This document shows positions 13,301 to 22,300 of a DNA stretch of 64,000 bases, in pieces; within the stretch, counting starts at the first letter, position 1; every line of letters begins with the position of its first letter. The position numbers were made by a program, and so were the translations under genes. Origin of the DNA: Luidia sarsii (lineage: Eukaryota; Echinodermata; Asteroidea; Paxillosida; Luidiidae); assembly GCA_949987565.1 (NCBI GenBank), contig OX465107.1:22706958-22770957 (forward strand). Direction: 5' to 3'. Under the pieces are notes generated by a model. The model made no database searches, had not been told where the DNA came from, and saw only the letters and a program-made list of their open reading frames with translations.

Positions 13301-16300
13301 ACTAAGTGAAATTAATGGGAGATTTTGATCAAGGGATTAATCCTGGATCAAGTGAGATTACTGACATTTGGATTAAGGGATTAATCCTGGATCAAGTGAG
13401 ATTACTGAGATTTGGATTAAGGGATTAATCCTGGATCAAGCGAGATTACTGAGATTTGGATTAAGGGAATTAACCCTGGATTGTACATGTAACATGATGT
13501 TTGCGTCCAGGAGAATGTAATTTAACCCTGGATTGGTTGGGAATAATGGGAGATTAGGAGTGATATTTCAGGCTAGACCTACATGGATCTGCATGAGATG
13601 AATACTAACGTGCACATATATAATAGCACATAAGGCCATGTGTGTTTTCTTGTGATTTCCTGTGAATTAATTTAGACGTTACTCTGCAATTGTGCAGACT
13701 AAGATTAACCCATCACTTCTGAAGGAGTACTTGTGCATGTATCATCAGAATGTTTACACATACATGTAAGTGAGCATCAAGTGATATACAATAATGTTGC
13801 AAACTGCTTACTGACTAAAATTACCAAAATGCAAATCTCAAAATTTAGTGGACCTGACGTTTCAATCCTAGCAGAACCTTTCTCAAAGGTCCTGCTAGGT
13901 TGTCAAAAAAAAAAAAAAAAAAAAAATAATCCACATCAAACAAATGATGCTCAATTATCGAAATTTAGTGAGCCTGACGTTTTGATCCTAGCAGGACCTA
14001 ACCGGATTTTTTTTTTCATTTCAATAGCCGAGGAAAACTGTTTGCACTTGAATAAGATATTGTGCTGAAGCAAGGTTTGTTTTGTTCAGAAGCAGCTTTG
14101 TGAGCTGATCTTGTGGTCTGTTCCCTGCATGCAGATTCTGTGGACCGCATGGTGACACCACGCATGCCCTGGCATGACATAGGCACATGTGTGTACGGCA
14201 AGGCAGCCACCGATGTGGCCAGACACTTCATCCAGCGCTGGAACTTCACCAAGGTAACGGGGTCTTGCCATCGCTGCCCCCACTCCTGACCCTGACAACC
14301 TTCTTGGCATGATGATGCACAATGCTGATATGATATGCCCACGTGGCTGTATAGCTTGGATTGTATCCATCATGTACGATATGCTCCCTCTGGAGTTGCG
14401 ATGGTATAACACAAGATCGTCTGCTAATCTGCATATTCACTTACCCAATCATAGTACCTTGGCGTTTCGAATTCTCCGGTCCAGCTATCTGGAACACCCT
14501 TCCACTTTCTCTCAGAAGCTCTACCTCGCTCAACATCTTCAAGTTTAAACTCAAAACCTACTTAAATAATCTAGCTTAATTATTATTATTTAATTTTTTT
14601 CAAAACTGCCGTTTGTTTCTCTTTTTGTTATCAGCGGTAACCCTGGATTCTTTGTTTGTCTGTCTCTCATTAACTGTCCTGTCCTTTTGTCAAGGCATAC
14701 CTGACTCAAGCTCCGGCTTAATAGGTCTTGCCTTTCATCTATGGCCTTATAATGTACATGTATAAACAAGAATCACCTATACTAAATACATGTACATGTA
14801 CAGTCAACTTTGTTTTTATCTAATCACCGAAGGTATACTGTGTTTTGTTTGTTTGTTTTTTCCTTTCCTACATTATAACGCCGTGAATGAAAAATAAATG
14901 TGTTTGAATAGTAATATATAATAATAATAATTTTTTCAGTGTGTTCACTGGCCGGACTAACCCAAGAGGGTATGTCACAAAGCCTACCAAGATTTCTTTT
15001 GAGATGGATATTGGCAATATCAAAACCATCAGTAGTTCATGTGCTATGTAGAGATGCTCTCTTGTGCACGGTGAATGTTATGGAGATATGCGGTGTACAA
15101 TTCAGGACACTGCATGTCTGAGTCTAAAACTCGGCCTGACAAAACCTCACCATTGGATGTGATTTCTGTGTGATTTGCCAATTGTCGTGGGATGCAAATG
15201 ACAGTCCTTTGGTGGCCACCGGATCCCGTCTGTCGATTTCAGAAAGAGAAGGCGGAGAAGCTCAACCACTACCCACTGCTGCTCCCCAAATCCACGTCCT
15301 CCATCGAGGTCACACCCGAGCACAAGGAAACCTCATCGCCCTGTAAATGCCAGGTAACTTGACAGCTGTACCTCAGTCCCATAGCTGTACCTCAGTCCCG
15401 TAGCTGTACCTCAGTCCCGTAGCTGTACCTCAGTCCCGTAGCTGTACCTCAGTCCCGTAGCTGTACCTCAGTCCCGTAGCTGTACCTCAGTCCCGTAGCT
15501 TACCTCAGTCCCGTAGCTGTACCTCAGTCCCATAGCTGTACCTCAGTCCCATAGCTGTACCTCAGTCCCATAGCTGTACCTCAGTCCCATAGCTGTACCT
15601 CAGTCCCGTAGCTGTACCTCAGTCCCGTAGCTGTACCTCAGTCCCATAGCTGTACCTCAGTCCCATAGCTGTACCTCAGTCCCGTAGCTGTACCTCAGTC
15701 CCGTAGCTGTACCTCAGTCCCGTAGCTGTACCTCAGTCCCATAGCTGTACCTCAGTCCCATAGCTGTACCTCAGTCCCATAGCTTACCTCAGTCCCATAG
15801 CTGGGACTGAGGTACAGCTACGGGACTGAGGTACAGCTACGGGACTGAGGTACAGCTACGGGACTGAGGTACAGCTACGGGACTGAGGTACAGCTATGGG
15901 ACTGAGGTACAGCTATGGTACAGTCCCATAGCTGTACCTCAGTCCCATAGCTGTACCTCAGTCCCATAGCTGTACCTCAGTCCCGTAGCTGTACCTCAGT
16001 CCCATAGCTGTACTTCAGTCCCATAGCTGTACCTCAGTCCCATAGCTGTACCTCAGTCCCATAGCTGTACCTCAGTCCCATAGCTGTACCTCAGTCCAAT
16101 AGCTGTACCTCAGTCCCATAGCTGTACCTCAGTCCCGTAGCTGTACCTCAGTCCCGTAGCTGTACCTCAGTCCCGTAGCTGTACCTCAGTCCCGTAGCTG
16201 TACCTCAGTCCCGTAGCTGTACCTCAGTCCCGTAGCTGTACCTCAGTCCCATAGCTGTACCTCAGTCCCATAGCTGTACCTCAGTCCCGTAGCTGTACCT

Positions 16301-19300
16301 CAGTCCCGTAGCTGTACCTCAGTCCCGTAGCTGTACCTCAGTCCCATAGCTGTACCTCAGTCCCATAGCTGTACCTCAGTCCCATAGCTTACCTCAGTCC
16401 CATAGCTGTACCTCAGTCCCATAGCTGTACCTCAGTCCCATGTGGCCATATTGCACCAGACAGTGTTTTCAGGCAGTGTGGAGGCAGGAAGATAGACCTA
16501 ATAATCATGCTGGACATTGGTAAAGTACCACCCCCATCACGTAGATCCCTGAGGCGCTATATTCCTGCACACAGCTCTGTAGCATACACGGAATACACCG
16601 AATGACCCACGACCAGGAAGACAGTGGAATTGAACCGGAAGCCTACCGTTTCATCCAAACAACTCTTGAAGGTGACTTTGCTCCGGCTCTGCTCTTGTCT
16701 CATTCCTCAGCTGCTGCGTTCTGCCACAAACTGGTCAGTGGGTGCCAAGTACACGGAGGATTCCATCCAGAAGGCTTACATCAAGCTGATAGGAGAGGCC
16801 AAACACTACATCTACATCGAGGTAAAGAGAAGAGCTCATCACTATTATCCCTGGCTGATCAAAATAGGAAACAATCAATCATTCAATCATCTCAGAGCAG
16901 AATACTACACAAACTGGCCATAGATCACAAAATGTGAATAAGTAGTAAATAAGGTGATATACAAAAATGTTGCAAACTGCTTACTGACTAAAATTACCAA
17001 AAAGGAAATCTAAAATTTAGTGGGCCTGACGTTTCGATCCTAGCAGGACCTTTCTCAAAGGCAGAGTGACAAGGACAAAACAGATACATGTACACGAAGG
17101 CAGTACACTCATATGAGTGTACTGGGCATAGAATCACTTGGTCACCGTAGTAATGCTGTCCGTCTTATCCGTGAGAAAATGTGGATGAAGCGTCTTCAGA
17201 CTATTCAACCACATGGTCTCAACATCCAGGAGGGTAATGACTAACACCATGCAGGTTTCTGATAATCCTTCTTTTGTGTTCAGTCTTTCACACTTCTCTC
17301 TTTGATCTTTCCCCCTATTGTCACTAATCCCTACCCCACTCCTTGCCCTTCTCTTTGATCTTTCCCCCTCCTCTCACTAATCCCTATCCCTACCCCTTGC
17401 CCTTCCCTTTGATCTCTCCCTACCAGCTTCACTCTTTGTCCTCTGTTTCTCATCCGTGTCCTATTCACTCTCTCCCCCCTGCCTTCGTGTACATGTATCT
17501 GTTTTGTCCTTGTCACTCTGCCTTTGAGAAAGGTCCTGCTAGGATCGAAACGTCAGGCCCACTAAATTTTAGAAGTAGTAAATAAGGTAAGGTCTCTTTT
17601 CAAAAAGATCATCGGTTGAGTACCGGTTGAATTCATCCGACCGATAACATTTCCCGCGGTAGAAAGCCGATTGTACTGGACTCTGGGGTGAAAAATACAC
17701 GATGGCTATCCGATGGAAACGACATCGGACGGGTCAAATCTTCTGATACCCAACCGATGATCTTTTTGACAAGAGTCCTAAAAGGGGAAAAATGGCCTAA
17801 CCATGATGCAAGAATTGATAATGGAATGTTATAAATGCAATGAGACGGGAAACACACAAGATGCGTCTTGTTGAGTGCAGGTGTAGATATTACGAACAAA
17901 AATAGTGAATAGCAAATAAAGATAACAACAATGACTAAACAAACAAATGACTGATTGGACTGAAGGGAAGGTGGAATCACATGATAAAAATATAGAATAA
18001 CTGTTTGAATTGAAGACTTGACTTCAATACAACAAGTCACACTGTCCACTATATACCATTAGGGTGACTTCACAAGAAGCAACATTACTAGGATTGCATT
18101 GGAGAAACATTGGGCTCTTCCCATGTTTTTGAGATTTGCAATTTTGCTGATTGAAGTCAGTAAGTAGCTCGTCATTGTTTGTGCCACTTAAAGCCCCTAC
18201 ACAATTGGTAAGATCAAAAAACAGAAATGTTCACAGATTTACATGAAAGTTATACAGTTTGAAGATGGTTATAGTAGAAACCTCTCACTGAAATATTTCT
18301 GCCTAAAATGTTGTATTTTGGGAGAAAACAGTAAAAGAAATCGTTTACTTCTCACCGAGATCTAAACTATTTTTCGGAACAGTGCGGCATTGAATGCTGC
18401 ATTTTCGTGAAACAAATGAAGCGGTTTTCAGGAATTTCTCGAGACTTGGTTGGCGGATTGGGCTGAAATGTTCACAGGTGTGCTATTTCATGCATATGTT
18501 TGATCAGACAACGTATGGATGCTATTCTTTGACCTCAACCAATGTTGTGTAGGGGCTTTAAAGAAACAACCTGGACACATGTTATGTTAGCATAGGGGAA
18601 AGTCTCTGGGCCAAACTCCAATCCTTTTTTGCTTGTTTGACGCTTGTATCTGCAGAATCAGTTCTTCATCACAATCCACGACAACAGTGAGGTGACCAAT
18701 GGCATTGCCCAGGCATTGTACCAGCGCATCCTGAGGGCCTATGAGTATGTACTGCCATCATGCTTGTACCTTCACTGTCCAGTCATCACAATACGCACAG
18801 CAACGGTCCTGTCTCCAGTTCAGCAGAAAGATCTAGCTACAAACTACACGCACACTTGTGAAAGCCGCTTGCTATGTGGTTGTAGCCAATTCCCATAGAT
18901 GTGTGTGGTATCTGAGGCCGTAGCCAGATGACTCTGACATGCACCATTAAGCTATCACCCATGCAGAATTCATCATAATTCACATTATTATGGAATTTTA
19001 TCATGGTCGTTGTTTAAAGCCCCTACACAACATTGGTATGATAAAAAAAACAGAAATGTTCACAGTTTTACATGAAACTTATACAGTTTGAAGATGGTTA
19101 TAACAGAAACCTTGCACTGAAATATTTCTGCCTAAAATGTTGTATTTTGGGAGAAAATGCTGCATTTTCGCGAAACAAATGAAGCGGTTTTCATGATTTT
19201 CTCGAGACTCGGTTGGCGGATTGAGCTGAAATTTTCACAGGTGTGCTATTTCATGCATATGTTGGATCAGACAACATATGGATGCTATTCTTTGACCTCG

Positions 19301-22300
19301 ACCAATGTTGTGTAGGGACTTTCATATCAAAATTCAGTTTCATGTCAATTTGAATGACCTCCAATGACCTCCAAATTCACAATGCTGCAAATTGTCAATG
19401 CATGGAAGTTGGTTCAATCACAAAATACACATTTGTGACAAAAAGGCCATTCTTTTCTTGTCGTGTCAGGCTTGCGCAGACGTTTCGTGTCTACGTGTTC
19501 CTGCCTCTGCTGCCAGCCTTCCAGGGAGATGTCGGTGAGGCCGGTGGGGGCGCCATTCACACCATCCTGCACTGGGAGTACCAGTCCATCTGCAAAGGCA
19601 GGAAGTCGCTGCTCGGACGTCTCAAGCTGGCTGGAGGTGAGTGCTGGCGTGAGGAGGCAGAGTCGCTCACCGTGTGTGCTGAATCAAGGATTGTTGCGTT
19701 GGGATCTCTGAAGTCCGAACGCCGGTGGTGTTGCTATGAGCCGAGCCCTCGGTCGAGTAGGGCAAACCCTTGATAAAGTACCTTCTCCTTGATCCATAAT
19801 ATAGTACAGAAGCTGTTTTTTTTCAGTCCAAAACAAAAGTCTTGTCTCCACTGTGCAGTCCAATATCATCTCTACTTCCATGCTTCGAGCAAGGGCAGAA
19901 GAAAATTGTACATCACCCATGCCGCCAACAAACAGCTTCAGACCATACACGTACATTCTCCTTGATCCATAATTCAGTACAGAAGCTGTTTTTTCAGTCC
20001 AAAACAAAAGTCTTGTCTCCGCTGTGCACTCCATTATCATCTCTACTTCCATGCTTCAAGCAAGGGCAGAAGGGAGCCGTATATAGCCCATGCCGCCAAC
20101 AAACAGCTTCAGACCATAGACATACATTCTCCTTGATCCATAATTTAGTACAGAAGCTGTGTTTTCAGTCCAAAAACCAAAGTCTTGTCTCCACTGTGCA
20201 GTCCAATATCATCTCTACTGTACTTCCATGCTTCGAGCAAGGGCAGAAGAAAGCCGTACATCGCCCATGCCGCCAACAAACGGCTTCAGACCATACACAT
20301 ACATTCTCCTTGATCCATAACTTAGTACAGAAGCTGTGTTTTCAGTCCAAAACAAAAGTCTTTTCTCCGCTGTGCAGTCCAGTATCAACTCTACTTCCAT
20401 GCTTCGAGCAAGGGCAGAAGGGAGTGATATATAGCCCATGCCACCAACAAATAGCTTCAGACCATAGACATACATTCTCCTTGATCCATAATTTAGTACA
20501 GAAGCTGTGTTTTCAGTCTGTGCAGTCAATATCATCTCTACTTCCATGCTTTGAGCAAGGGCAGAAGGGAGCCGTATATCGCCCATGCCGCCAACAAACA
20601 GCTTCAGACCATACACGTACATTCTCCTTGATCCATAATTCAGTACAGAAGCCGTGTCTTCAGTCCAAAAACCAAAATCTTGTCTCCGCTGTTCACGTGC
20701 AGTCCCCGATCCTCAAGAGTACATCACCTTCTACGGACTGCGCACCCACGACAGCCTGAACGGCGAGCTGGTGACCGAGCTGGTCTACATCCACTCCAAG
20801 CTGATGATTGTGGACGACCGCTCCATCCTGTGCGGCTCGGCCAACATCAACGACCGCAGCCTGCTGGGGAAGAGGGACAGCGAGCTGGCACTGCTCATCG
20901 AGGACACGGAGATGGTGGCGAGCAGGATGGACGGCAGGGACTACCGGGCGGGCAGGATGGCACTGGGCCTCAGGCAGTGGCTCTTCCAGTGAGTACCGGT
21001 AGGGGAAGCCAGGATGGGCTGCCATTGGGGGGGAGGTGGCAGTCACCCTGCAGAGGGATGCCGTGGGAGTATGGGCTGATAGTGGTGATCGTGGATGTGG
21101 TCTTGTTGAGGGGAAGTGTGCTGGTAGGGGATGGGCTGATAGTAATGTCCGTGGAAGTAGTCATGCTGAGGGGAAGTGTGCTGGTAAGGGGGATGACCTC
21201 CCAGTAGGGGATGTGTTGGCAAGATTGGGTTGTCCTGGATGTCGCCAATTGTCTTGAAAAGGCTTGTGATGCCGAGGGAAGGTAGATGTGGTCTTGCTGA
21301 TGGGAAGTGTGCTGGTAAGGGGGACGACTTCTCAGTAGGGGATGCTTTGGCAAGATTGGGTTGTCCTGGGTGTCGCCAATTGTCTTGAAAAGGCTTGTGA
21401 TGCCGAGGGAAGGTAGATGTGGTCTTGCTGATGGGAAGTGTGCTGGTAAGGGGGATAACTTCTCAGTAGGGGATGTGTTGGCAAGATTGGGTTGTCCTGG
21501 GTGTCGCCAATTGTCTTGAAAAGGCTTGTGATGCCCAGGGAAGGTGTCCTGGTAGGGGACGGGTTGCTAGTGGTGATCGTAGATGCGGTCTTGCTGATGG
21601 GAAGTGTGCTGGTAAGGGGGGTGACTTAGCAGGGATGTGTTGCCTAGATTGGGTTGTCCTGGTGGGTGATGCATTGCCGAGACTAATTGTCAAAAAAAGA
21701 TGTCATCCAAAGGTAAGATGTCCTGGTAGAGGGTGGGTTGCTAATGGTACGCATCTACAGAGTTCTAATATCACTAAGATTGATTTCTGATGATTGTTGT
21801 TCCGTCAGTTATCCGTCTGATTGATTGATGGTCTTTGATCATTGCAGGGAACACCTGGGCGTACTGCAAGGCCACGGTGACATTGACGTGACCGATCCTG
21901 TATCAGAAGACTTCTACAAAGGAGTGATGATGAAGATGGCCACCAACAACACCGACATCTACGAGAAGGTGTGTGTAACTGTGCACTGGGAACAATACAA
22001 TGGGGTTTAATTCTAAGTGGATGAATTCACATAATAGACTGACAGACCAATGTTTACATGTCATCATGCGACTTATAGTGGGTATTATTGCATCTCATTT
22101 GGTGCAGAACAGGAGTAGAAACAAGCAAAGAAGACTATCATATTGCTTTTTTTTTAAGCAACTTTGCCCAAAACAAGGCTATAAAGCCACTCAAGGTTAA
22201 GGGCACAGGAAGAAAGGAGATAGGGAAGAACCCAGGAAGGTTGGAGATAGGAATTGACATTCCTCTTAAAAAGGGCAAGATCATAGGCTGGGGGAAAAAC

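Noticed and set aside
15361..16440. CRISPR-like array
   Set aside because: Head-to-tail 19-bp units without spacers, in an intron of a eukaryotic gene: a minisatellite.
19842..20759. 305-codon open frame on +
   Set aside because: It is produced by the ~175-bp tandem array and runs into the HKD2 exon in a different frame. No domain.
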